A DNA stretch of 64,000 nt from JBIOHP01 sp044449065 (lineage in GTDB: Bacteria; Bacteroidota; Ignavibacteria; UBA10030; SZUA-254), in contig JBIOHP010000021.1 of assembly GCA_044449065.1 (NCBI GenBank), forward strand, positions 1 through 64,000. Reading direction: 5' to 3'. The position numbers were made by a program, and so were the translations under genes. The notes beneath the pieces are model-generated. The model was not told the DNA's origin. It worked only from the letters and a program-made list of their open reading frames with translations, and did not search any database. Position 1 is the first letter of the stretch; each line of letters starts with the position of its first letter. This document shows positions 52,861 to 60,858 of the stretch, piece after piece.

Positions 52861-53187
52861 ATGAAACCTGTTGTTGTAACAGATAACAATTTTGAGAGTG
52901 AAGTAGTAAATTCACCGACGCCCGTTCTGGTTGATTTTTGGGCTATTTGGTGCGGTCCGTGTAAAATGATTGCTCCCATTGTCGAGGAATTAGCAGAGGA
53001 AATGGACGGTAAATTGAAAGTCGCTAAAGTTGATGTTGACGCGAATCCTAAAATATCCATGCAATACGGCATCAGAAGTATACCCACTCTCCTTATTTTT
53101 AACGGTGGTAAAGTCGTTGAACAGATTGTCGGAGCCGTACCAAAACGATTTCTCGTTGAAAAATTATCTGCACATATCTCAAAATAA
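52861..53187 (+). CDS. trxA: Thioredoxin
   Basis: A 108-residue thioredoxin with the active site WCGPC (Cys31, Cys34) after LVDFWA, and the cis-Pro in RSIPTLL. I start at the ATG at 52861 because AAGGA lies six bases upstream and the length is canonical; an upstream ATG at 52840 would add seven residues. It reduces disulfides in the cytosol with thioredoxin reductase. Confidence 0.95.
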   Translation: MKPVVVTDNNFESEVVNSPTPVLVDFWAIWCGPCKMIAPIVEELAEEMDGKLKVAKVDVDANPKISMQYGIRSIPTLLIFNGGKVVEQIVGAVPKRFLVEKLSAHISK

Positions 53188-53478
53188 GAAAACAACATTA
53201 AATAACAAGGTTATTTGGTAAATCAATCTGGGTAACAGATTTTACCAGATGTAATAATTTAAACGGATCGGTAAAAAATACCGCCGGATGAATAATTAAG
53301 GTAATAGATAGAATAACTTTTTTTGGAATATCTGATAATACTGACCAAATTGAGGAATTACGTGCTTTAAATCACAAACATAACCCGCATATGTGTTAAT
53401 GGTATGCATCTTGCAAGGTATTCTGATGAATGAATTATTAACATTACTCATTAACAAAACTTTTTAAAAGATTAAATT

Positions 53479-53871
53479 ATGCCACAGCAACAATTATTAC
53501 TGATCATCCTTGCAGCGATAATAATTGGCGTAGCGATTTACGTGGGAATCATAATGTTCGCAAATTATAATGTCGCGTCAAACAAGGATGCCATTACATC
53601 GGATCTACAAGATTTAGGTGCCGACGCCTATGCTTTCATATATCGCCCCACGATGATGGGAGGAGGCGGAGGAAGTTACGTTTCCTATGCCATAGCGCCA
53701 ACCGGGGCGTGGGGGACGAACAATGCAAATGCAACATATAGCGTAGCGAGCCGGACAGCGACTCAAATTGTGTTTACCGCAACCTCTAAGGTAGTAACGA
53801 GCGCCACAATCACCATGACGTTCGATAATTTCGGAAAGGTTGTTAGCGGTCCCACCGCAACAGGTTTCTGA
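53479..53871 (+). CDS. Small pilin-like membrane protein, unknown
   Basis: A 130-residue protein: MPQQQ, then a very hydrophobic helix (LLLIILAAIIIGVAIYVGIIMF), then an amphipathic stretch (SNKDAITSDLQDLGADAYAF), a Gly-rich loop (MMGGGGGSY) and beta-like repeats rich in Thr/Ala/Ser. The long N-terminal helix running into a beta domain resembles type IV pilins and pseudopilins, but there is no basic leader or Gly-Phe cleavage site and no Glu at position 5. It stands alone, with 291 bp upstream. It may be a secreted or membrane-tethered filament subunit; I cannot assign a family. Confidence 0.65.
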   Translation: MPQQQLLLIILAAIIIGVAIYVGIIMFANYNVASNKDAITSDLQDLGADAYAFIYRPTMMGGGGGSYVSYAIAPTGAWGTNNANATYSVASRTATQIVFTATSKVVTSATITMTFDNFGKVVSGPTATGF

Positions 53872-53892
53872 AATACAAAATTCTCATGAAGA

Positions 53893-53915
53893 TTTACCTA
53901 GAAAAAATAGGTAAA
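53893..53915 (+). terminator. Perfect hairpin after the pilin-like gene
   Basis: TTTACCTA pairs perfectly with TAGGTAAA around a loop of GAAAAAA, 22 nt after the stop codon. No U-run follows, so it may stabilise the mRNA end or terminate weakly. Confidence 0.45.
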
Positions 53916-54078
53916 TAAACATCAAACTGCCCTGAGAGCAGCTTGAACCATTAAAGTTTCATTACTAATTTCCTTTGTATTTTCCCTCTTTTTCAGTGTC
54001 ATCCAATAATCTCCACTGTAAATTAATATATTTTTGACTTTTATGTGTTTTCCTTGTTATATTAATCCTGAATAAAAT

Positions 54079-54351
54079 ATGCAAGTTGGCGCCAAAATAC
54101 TGATTAGTGGACTTGTTCAGGGAGTCGGATTCAGATACTTTGTCTATCATCGAGCTGTAAGTCTTGGCTTGCAGGGTTACGTAAGGAATCTGCACAGCGG
54201 CGATGTCGAGATATACTCAGAGGGAAATCGGTCACTCATAGAGGAATTACTCTCTCAGATAAAAATTGGACCCCGGGCTGCTAAAGTGAATGATGTGAAA
54301 ATACAATGGGAAGATCCAACACAAAATTATCAAAATTTTGAAATTCTTTAA
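54079..54351 (+). CDS. acyP: Acylphosphatase
   Basis: A 90-residue protein with the family signature GLVQGVGFRYFVYHRA; the Arg binds phosphate, and the catalytic Asn lies in GYVRNLHSGDVEIY. It hydrolyses acyl phosphates such as acetyl or carbamoyl phosphate in the cytosol. It heads a tight plus-strand operon running to ltaE; ispF begins 6 bp after it. Confidence 0.95.
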   Translation: MQVGAKILISGLVQGVGFRYFVYHRAVSLGLQGYVRNLHSGDVEIYSEGNRSLIEELLSQIKIGPRAAKVNDVKIQWEDPTQNYQNFEIL

Positions 54352-54357
54352 TCGAGC

Positions 54358-54858
54358 ATGATAAACATACGGTTCGGAATCGGTTACGATGTCCACCGAC
54401 TAATAGTTAACCGAAAGCTAATATTGGGGGGAGTGGAAATTCCGTTTATAAAAGGTTTAGTGGGACACTCGGACGCCGATGTTCTCATTCACGCTATAGC
54501 CGATGCGCTGTTAGGCGCAGCTGCGTTGGGAGATATTGGCAAACATTTTCCCGATACAGATTCTCGTTTTAAAGACATTTCGAGTCTTATCCTCCTAAAG
54601 CATGTAGCTGTTCTCGTTCGATCCGCAAATTATGAGATAATAAATATTGATTCCACTGTAGTTCTTCAACAACCTAAAATCAGTCCATATATTAAACGGA
54701 TGAGAGAAAATATAGGTCAAACACTTGGGATACATGAAGATCAGGTCTCAGTTAAAGCAACTACGAGTGAAGAACTGGGTTACATCGGTATGGGGGAAGG
54801 CGCTGCTGTTTATGCGATCGCATCCATAAGCAGTAATCAAACTTCGCTCTCATTATAA
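54358..54858 (+). CDS. ispF: 2-C-methyl-D-erythritol 2,4-cyclodiphosphate synthase
   Basis: A 166-residue enzyme of the MEP isoprenoid pathway. The metal site is visible in GYDVHRL (Asp, His) and GHSDADVLIHAIADALLGA (His), and the CMP-binding KATTSEELGYIG motif near the end is intact. It cyclises CDP-ME 2-phosphate to MEcPP with release of CMP. It shows that this organism makes isoprenoids through MEP rather than mevalonate. Confidence 0.96.
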   Translation: MINIRFGIGYDVHRLIVNRKLILGGVEIPFIKGLVGHSDADVLIHAIADALLGAAALGDIGKHFPDTDSRFKDISSLILLKHVAVLVRSANYEIINIDSTVVLQQPKISPYIKRMRENIGQTLGIHEDQVSVKATTSEELGYIGMGEGAAVYAIASISSNQTSLSL

Positions 54859-54869
54859 ATCACACATTC

Positions 54870-55481
54870 GTGAACGATTTCTTTCAGCATCTTACTCAAT
54901 TACATCCAATCTGGGTGTACATCATTATTTTTAGCGTTGCTTATATTGAGAACATCTTTCCGCCTTCTCCAAGCGATGTTATAATAGTATTCTCCGGTGC
55001 ATTAGCCTCGATGAATAGGGGCAATGTCTATATCGCACTTGTTGCATGTACGGTAGGGAGCACCCTGGGATTTATCACGATGTATTATATCGGCGCTTGG
55101 TTTGGAACTCATATAATCGAACATAAATCATGGAAATACTTGCCCAGGGAGAGTATCCATAAAGTCGAACAATGGTTTGGAAAATACGGCTACCTTATTA
55201 TCATCATCAACAGATTCCTTTCGGGAACTCGCGCGGTTGTATCATTTTTTGCGGGAATATCCAACCTCGAGATTTTCACAACAACTTGGCTTTCGTTTGT
55301 GAGCTCATTCGCCTGGTATGCAATTTTAATTTACAGTGGTTATGCTCTTGGTAATCATTGGCAGGTAATTGAGAAAATTCTTGAAACCTATTCTACGGTA
55401 ATCTCCGGAATCATAATCGGAGCTCTCTTAATTGGATTGATTTGGTATATATTGAAAAAAGTTAAAACTGTCAAGGTATGA
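54870..55481 (+). CDS. DedA family membrane protein
   Basis: A 203-residue inner-membrane protein starting at GTG, with the DedA/SNARE-associated features: IENIFPPSPSDVIIVFSGALAS, GSTLGFITMYYIGAWFG, a central FGKYGYLIIIINRFLSGTRAVVSFFAGIS block and a final membrane segment before KKVKTVKV. Family members handle lipid flipping (for example undecaprenyl phosphate) and membrane homeostasis. Its stop overlaps the PAP2 gene by four bases, consistent with a shared lipid-carrier role. Confidence 0.9.
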   Translation: MNDFFQHLTQLHPIWVYIIIFSVAYIENIFPPSPSDVIIVFSGALASMNRGNVYIALVACTVGSTLGFITMYYIGAWFGTHIIEHKSWKYLPRESIHKVEQWFGKYGYLIIIINRFLSGTRAVVSFFAGISNLEIFTTTWLSFVSSFAWYAILIYSGYALGNHWQVIEKILETYSTVISGIIIGALLIGLIWYILKKVKTVKV

Positions 55482-56080
55482 CAGCTTTTCTGTACTCAAT
55501 AGATAGAACGTTGCTGCTATTCTGTAATCGGACGCTTTCAAATCCCATATTCGATATTATTATGCCGATTCTAACGGATTTAAATAAATTTTGGTATGGG
55601 AGATTGGTGTATGCAGGACTCTGGTTAATCTTACTGATATTTTGTGGTAAAAAGGGGAGAATAATAGCTCTCTTATTAATTCCCCTTCTCACCCTTAGCG
55701 ATCAAGTCAGCAGTTCGATAATTAAAAATCTTATCCAAAGATCCCGCCCATGTTGGGATGAGAATGGGATTCCAATAGTTCCCGGATTAAGGCTGCTGGT
55801 CGATTGTGGAGGAGGTTATTCGTTTCCATCATCCCATGCTGTAAATAATTTTGGTGTCGCAACCTTTCTTTCCTATTACTATCGCAAAAGCTTGTTCGCT
55901 TTTATTTCTATTGCCGGTTTGATTGCTTTTACAAGATTATATGTGGGGGTTCATTATCCATCAGATGCCATAGGTGGAGCTGGTATCGGGGTTACGATCG
56001 CTTTTGGGTTTATCGCATTCTGGAATTTAGTAGAAAAGAAATATCCTCAGGTAGCGATTCGACCTAAGGAGACAGAATAA
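55478..56080 (+). CDS. PAP2 family phosphatase
   Basis: A 200-residue membrane phosphatase with the three PAP2 motifs: K-x6-RPR in KNLIQRSRPCW, PSSHA in YSFPSSHAVNN, and the S/T-R-x5-H-x3-D motif in TRLYVGVHYPSDAIGG. Likely substrates are lipid diphosphates such as undecaprenyl diphosphate or phosphatidyl-glycerophosphate. Coupling with DedA upstream (ATGA overlap) and lnt downstream (TAATG) favours a role in envelope lipid recycling. Confidence 0.92.
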   Translation: MTAFLYSIDRTLLLFCNRTLSNPIFDIIMPILTDLNKFWYGRLVYAGLWLILLIFCGKKGRIIALLLIPLLTLSDQVSSSIIKNLIQRSRPCWDENGIPIVPGLRLLVDCGGGYSFPSSHAVNNFGVATFLSYYYRKSLFAFISIAGLIAFTRLYVGVHYPSDAIGGAGIGVTIAFGFIAFWNLVEKKYPQVAIRPKETE

Positions 56081-57729
56081 TGTCGAGCATTACCCCACCC
56101 GGGACGAAATCTATAAGATGGATGATTCTCGGGGGTGTTCTGCTTGGTTTGTCATATCCACCTCTACCGTTAGGTCCAATAGCGGTCATTGCTTTTGTTC
56201 CATTTTTCCTCTTGATGGAGCCAATCGATACTTACTGGAAAGCCATTCGTTATGCATATGGCTTCATATTTATTTTCAATCTTATAACACTCTATTGGCC
56301 CGGTGGATTTATCCACGGAAAAGATGGTTATTTGATGATAGCCGGTCTTGCAGTTATTTTCCTCCATCCTCTTTTTTTTCTCATTACTATTCCCCCGTTC
56401 ATATTCATAAAAAAACATTTTAATTCTCACATTGCAATATTGACATTTCCCCTGTTATGGGTTGGTTTTGAATATCTTCATTCATTGACGGAATATTCAT
56501 TCCCATGGGTTCTCCTTGGGTATACCCAGACCTATAATCTTCTCGCGATACAATTTGCATCCTTCACCGGTGTATATGGAATTTCCCTCTGGCTCATGTA
56601 CATTAATGTAGGATTTTATTTTCTGTACATTGTTTTGCTCCGCAAACATGCAACCTTCAAATCACCGGGTGCGCTATGGATCTTTGGTTGTATTATTTTG
56701 CTCTATATCGTCCCTCAATTATATGGGATGATTATTATTAACCATAATGAACAAAAGCAAACGAATCCCTCAAAGCTCATCAAGATTGGAGTCATTCAAC
56801 CGAATATCGACCCGTTTGATAAATGGACTGTTCCACCGAAGGAACAGATTGCGATCCTGGAATCAATGACTGTGCAAGCCGTCATGGAGCCGGTTAAATT
56901 AATCGTTTGGCCCGAAACAGCGATACCCTCGTATATTCTCCCTCCCGGCGAATCACTGGAATATGTGAAACTCGAAAAAATTGTCGATACGTTAAATATA
57001 TTATTGTTAACAGGGGTGCCGGATATTCATTATTATACCGCAGGGAGCCATATTCCTAAGAGCGCAATGACAAGTGTCAGTGGCGCTCGATACGATTCTT
57101 ATAACAGTACCGTGTTATTGACTCCCCGTTCAGAAGAAATCCAGAAATATCATAAGATTCACCTCGTACCATATGCGGAACGTGTGCCCTACTCGGAATT
57201 TTTGAGTATTTTAAACGCAATGAAGTGGAATTTCGGATTGGGTGGATGGGGAATAGGTAGTGATACAACGATTTTTCATTTTGTGGATAGGGGTGGGAGG
57301 GAGTACAGATTTGCGAACGCAATTTGTTATGAGTCAATTTATCCGGGGTTTATTGCTGAGTTCGTTAAAAAAGGTGCGGAATTTATTACAGTAATTACAA
57401 ACGATAGTTGGTGGGGCAATACGTCGGGCGTCTATCAACATGAACAAATCGGCAGGTTACGAGCTGTCGAGAACCGCAGGTGGGTTGTACAATGTTCTAA
57501 TGGAGGAATTTCCTGTTTCATTGATCCCTATGGCAGAATATTAAATAAAAGTAATTTTGATTCGCGATGTATCATCAATCAAGATATTGAACCCCTAAGA
57601 GAATTGACTTTCTATACAATCCACGGTGATTGGTTGGCGGATTCTTGTCTCATCTTGAGTGCATTTATTTTAACTGCGGGCATGGGGAAAAAATGTTATC
57701 AATCAATAAAAAGGCAAGGATTCGAATGA
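56080..57729 (+). CDS. lnt: Apolipoprotein N-acyltransferase
   Basis: A 549-residue inner-membrane enzyme. About eight N-terminal membrane segments, with a conserved-type opening (GVLLGLSYPPLPLGP), precede a nitrilase domain (~235-515). The catalytic triad regions are VWPETAIPSY (Glu), KYHKIHLVPYAERVPY (Lys) and NAICYESIYPG (Cys), followed by NDSWWGNTSGVYQHEQIGRLRAVENRRW. It adds the third acyl chain to the N-terminal Cys of lipoproteins. AAGGAG precedes the ATG. Its stop overlaps ltaE (ATGA). Confidence 0.93.
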   Translation: MSSITPPGTKSIRWMILGGVLLGLSYPPLPLGPIAVIAFVPFFLLMEPIDTYWKAIRYAYGFIFIFNLITLYWPGGFIHGKDGYLMIAGLAVIFLHPLFFLITIPPFIFIKKHFNSHIAILTFPLLWVGFEYLHSLTEYSFPWVLLGYTQTYNLLAIQFASFTGVYGISLWLMYINVGFYFLYIVLLRKHATFKSPGALWIFGCIILLYIVPQLYGMIIINHNEQKQTNPSKLIKIGVIQPNIDPFDKWTVPPKEQIAILESMTVQAVMEPVKLIVWPETAIPSYILPPGESLEYVKLEKIVDTLNILLLTGVPDIHYYTAGSHIPKSAMTSVSGARYDSYNSTVLLTPRSEEIQKYHKIHLVPYAERVPYSEFLSILNAMKWNFGLGGWGIGSDTTIFHFVDRGGREYRFANAICYESIYPGFIAEFVKKGAEFITVITNDSWWGNTSGVYQHEQIGRLRAVENRRWVVQCSNGGISCFIDPYGRILNKSNFDSRCIINQDIEPLRELTFYTIHGDWLADSCLILSAFILTAGMGKKCYQSIKRQGFE

Positions 57730-58760
57730 ACTATATAGATTTACGAAGCGATACAGTAACTCGGCCATCAAAGGAAATGTTGGAAGCGATGATGCATGCC
57801 GAGGTGGGTGATGATGTATTCGGAGAAGACCCTACCGTAAATGAATTACAAAGGAGAATGGCTGAATTATTCGGCAAGGCAGGTGGGTTGTTTGTGCCAA
57901 GCGGGTGCATGGGTAATGAGATTTGCGTGAAATCTCATACCGAACCCGGTGATGAGATAATTGTAGAGCAGGAGGCGCATATCCTGATCTATGAAACAGC
58001 GGCGCCGGCATTTCTTTCCGGCGTCCAGATTAAAACAATAGCTGGCAATAGGGGGAATATTACTGTGGAGCAAATCAAAAAAACGATCAATCCCGACGCA
58101 TACTACATGCCCCGTACTTCTCTCATTTGTCTTGAAAACACTCATGGCCGGTCGGCGGGCTCGATACTTGATTTTAATGAAATGAAACGGATAAAAACTT
58201 TTGCAGATGAATGGAAAATAAAAGTTCACCTTGATGGAGCCAGGATATGGAACGCTGCCGTGGCTTCCGGCATTAGTTTAAAAAATTATGCCTCTTGCGC
58301 TCATTCTTTATCGGTATGTTTTTCGAAAGGTTTGGGAGCGCCTATCGGTTCGATGATTTTAGGAGACGATCAGTTTATCGAACAAGCAAGAAAATATCGA
58401 AAAATGTGGGGTGGAGGTATGCGGCAGGTTGGTTTTTTAGCCGCCGCCGCACTGTATGCCCTGGATCATAATATTGAACGCTTAAAAGAAGATCATGAGA
58501 AAGCGCATTATTTCGCAACTGAGCTTTCCAATATTAAGAATCTAACAATCGATATGAATGAGGTTCAGACCAACATGGTTTTTATCGATATTGCGAAAAC
58601 GGGCAAATCGCAGAGTGAAATAATAAATCTTCTGAAAAACCAGGGAGTGTTAGTGACGCCTGAACGACACATATCAATCAGAGCCGTTATGCATCTTGAT
58701 GTTTCGTTCGAGCAGGTGAAGAAAGCAGTGATCGTTTTTCAATTACTTCAACTATCGTAA
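57726..58760 (+). CDS. ltaE: Low-specificity L-threonine aldolase
   Basis: A 344-residue PLP enzyme of the threonine aldolase/beta-eliminating lyase family. It opens with IDLRSDTVTRPS and GDDVFGEDPTVNELQ, and Lys201 in SKGLGAPIGS is the expected PLP Schiff-base residue. It cleaves L-threonine or allo-threonine to glycine and acetaldehyde. The ATG at 57726 is chosen over an upstream in-frame start because it begins the family's conserved sequence, overlaps the lnt stop as ATGA and has AAGGA in place. Confidence 0.95.
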   Translation: MNYIDLRSDTVTRPSKEMLEAMMHAEVGDDVFGEDPTVNELQRRMAELFGKAGGLFVPSGCMGNEICVKSHTEPGDEIIVEQEAHILIYETAAPAFLSGVQIKTIAGNRGNITVEQIKKTINPDAYYMPRTSLICLENTHGRSAGSILDFNEMKRIKTFADEWKIKVHLDGARIWNAAVASGISLKNYASCAHSLSVCFSKGLGAPIGSMILGDDQFIEQARKYRKMWGGGMRQVGFLAAAALYALDHNIERLKEDHEKAHYFATELSNIKNLTIDMNEVQTNMVFIDIAKTGKSQSEIINLLKNQGVLVTPERHISIRAVMHLDVSFEQVKKAVIVFQLLQLS

Positions 58761-58850
58761 TAAAATTGTAAAAGCGTCATCATTTAAAATATTCTAATTT
58801 CTCTTCAATCTCCCATAAATTTGTGTGCAGTAATTGAAATTTAGCGAATC

Positions 58851-58879
58851 TTGCTATTCAAAGGCACATTACTTATATT
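58851..58879 (+). promoter_or_regulatory. Candidate promoter for the rimP-nusA operon
   Basis: TTGCTA (4 of 6) is separated by 17 bp from TATATT (5 of 6). Transcription would start near 58886, only about 13 nt before the terminator hairpin at 58899, giving a very short leader. Confidence 0.45.
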
Positions 58880-58898
58880 GTATACCTCACAATTAAAT

Positions 58899-58924
58899 GT
58901 CCCGCCTCACGGGACTTTTTTTTT
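58899..58924 (+). terminator. Strong terminator hairpin just upstream of rimP
   Basis: GTCCCG-CCTCA-CGGGAC followed by nine T residues, a textbook rho-independent terminator. It lies 139 bp after ltaE and 37 bp before the rimP start. It may end the upstream operon or act as an attenuator for the nusA operon. Confidence 0.85.
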
Positions 58925-58960
58925 AGTGAAAGTATAGATTTCTTGGAAAACACCTAAAAA

Positions 58961-59416
58961 GTGCCTTTAAATAAGCAAAATTTAGAAAAGCTCTTTCAAT
59001 CAAAAATCGAGAGTTTGGGGGCATTCTTGATTGAGGTATCACTCCGGAATAGTAGGGACGAAAAGATTGTTGAAATCTTCATTGATACTGATAAAGGAGC
59101 CACAGCCGGGATATGTGCCGATATAAGTCGCGGTATTTCACCACTCCTGAATGGTTTGGAGGAGTTTGCGGGAAACTATCAACTTATTGTTTCATCGCCT
59201 GGTATTGATAAACCTCTTAAATTCCCGAGGCAGTATGCTCGTAATGTCGGTAGAAATGTCTCTATCAAACTCAATACCGGAAATGGCTCCGATAGTATTA
59301 AGGGTGAACTTTTGAAAGTAAATTCGGACTTCCTTGTTGTTCAACAGGAAGACGAAGGGACTAAAGAGATATTGTTTTCAGAAATTTCAGAAATTTATGT
59401 TATACCGCGATGGTAA
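58961..59416 (+). CDS. rimP: Ribosome maturation factor RimP
   Basis: A 151-residue protein starting at GTG. It has the N-terminal alpha/beta fold (LEKLFQSKIESLGAFLIEVSL, VEIFIDTDKG, CADISRGISPLLN), the conserved YQLIVSSPGIDKPLK, and a C-terminal Sm-like barrel. It assists 30S subunit assembly. It is first in the conserved order rimP-nusA-infB-rbfA. Confidence 0.92.
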   Translation: MPLNKQNLEKLFQSKIESLGAFLIEVSLRNSRDEKIVEIFIDTDKGATAGICADISRGISPLLNGLEEFAGNYQLIVSSPGIDKPLKFPRQYARNVGRNVSIKLNTGNGSDSIKGELLKVNSDFLVVQQEDEGTKEILFSEISEIYVIPRW

Positions 59417-59449
59417 CTATTACAACGATTATAAGGTTTGGAGAATAGA

Positions 59450-60847
59450 ATGAATTACGAAATAGTCGAGTCATTTTCTCAAATGGCTCGCGAAAAAAGA
59501 ATCGATAAAGATATGTTGGTTGGCATCGTGGAAGATGTGTTTTCCATGATGGTCAAGAAGAAATATGGCTTGGATGCCCGTTTTGATGTTGTAGTCAACA
59601 TGGATAAGGGAGATATTGAAATTTATCTCGAAAAAGAGATAGTGGAAACGGTTGAAAATCCGGCTACACAGATCGATCTGGCTTCCGTCCGCAAGAAAAC
59701 TGATGAGCCGCTTGAGGTTGGAGATGATTTTGTCGAAATCATTGATCTCACTTCGTTCGGCCGCCGCCTGGTAGTGAGCGCAAAGCAAAACCTGAATCAA
59801 CGGATTAAAGAAATTGAACGAGAAGTCATTTATAATGAATACGCGAATTCAATCAATGAAATTATTGTGGGTGAAATCTATCAACTCCGCAAAAGTGAGA
59901 TTCTCGTTAATCACAATCGGAATGAGTTAATTCTACCTAAAAGTGAGCAGATTTTTAAGGAACGATACCGTAAAGGCGATACTATCAGGGCTATTGTGAA
60001 GGAAGTCCGTAAAGGCGCAACAAATCCTATCGTTATAATTTCACGAACCGATCCTAAATTCCTCGCTAAATTATTCGAGCTTGAAATTCCTGAAATATAT
60101 GACGGGATAATTGAAATTAAAGGAATTTCACGCGAAGGCGGTGAACGGGCAAAAGTGGCGGTTGAATCGCATGACGATCGAATCGACGCCGTTGGAGCCT
60201 GTGTCGGAATGAAGGGGGTCAGAATTCATTCCATTGTGCGCGAATTAAATAATGAAAATATTGATGTGATCAATTATACTGATGATCCCGTTCAATACAT
60301 CACTCGCGCTATGGCCCCCGCCAAACTTAGAACGATCTCCATTGATACGATCAATAAAACAGCGACTATCACCGTCGATAAAGATCAGGTCTCGCTGGCA
60401 ATCGGTAGAAATGGACAAAATATTCGACTTGCCTCCAAGCTCACGGGATATGAAATCAATCTCCTGAAAGAAGAAGTGGAAGAAGAATACGATATGGATA
60501 TCAGCGAGTTTAGAGAAGAACTCGGCATCGCATTGTATGAACGACTTCTTGAAGAAGGTTATGAAACGGCGCGCGATATAATCGAAGCGCATCCGGATGA
60601 CTTGCTGGAGATTGACGGGCTTGATCGTCCAAAGATCGTTTCTATTAAGGAAATGATGCGGCGAGAACTGGATGAAGCTGAACTGGAGGACGAAGAAGAG
60701 GAGGCAGAGACTGAGATAGAAACTAAGTCAGAACCAAATTCTGATGATTCCCAGCAAGAAAAGGTAGACGATGCTGAAGCAACTCCACCTCTAAATAGCG
60801 AAACAGATGCATCGGTTGAAAATACAAAAGACGAAGAATCTAAGTAG
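59450..60847 (+). CDS. nusA: Transcription termination/antitermination protein NusA
   Basis: A 465-residue protein: N-terminal RNA polymerase-binding domain (~1-125), S1 domain (~135-200, GEIYQLRKSEILVNHNRNE), two KH domains (~230-345; GACVGMKGVRIHSIVREL and LAIGRNGQNIRLASKL), then a helix-hairpin-helix-like segment (~365-420) and a very acidic tail (~420-465, Glu/Asp-rich). I start at the ATG at 59450 because GGAG lies six bases upstream; a TTG start 12 bp earlier is less likely. It modulates pausing, termination and antitermination. Confidence 0.94.
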   Translation: MNYEIVESFSQMAREKRIDKDMLVGIVEDVFSMMVKKKYGLDARFDVVVNMDKGDIEIYLEKEIVETVENPATQIDLASVRKKTDEPLEVGDDFVEIIDLTSFGRRLVVSAKQNLNQRIKEIEREVIYNEYANSINEIIVGEIYQLRKSEILVNHNRNELILPKSEQIFKERYRKGDTIRAIVKEVRKGATNPIVIISRTDPKFLAKLFELEIPEIYDGIIEIKGISREGGERAKVAVESHDDRIDAVGACVGMKGVRIHSIVRELNNENIDVINYTDDPVQYITRAMAPAKLRTISIDTINKTATITVDKDQVSLAIGRNGQNIRLASKLTGYEINLLKEEVEEEYDMDISEFREELGIALYERLLEEGYETARDIIEAHPDDLLEIDGLDRPKIVSIKEMMRRELDEAELEDEEEEAETEIETKSEPNSDDSQQEKVDDAEATPPLNSETDASVENTKDEESK

Positions 60848-60858
60848 CTTAAATTTAA

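Noticed and set aside
53188..53478. Possible small RNA or gene between trxA and the pilin-like gene
   Set aside because: The 291-bp stretch is AT-rich with only short frames and no convincing hairpin or tRNA.
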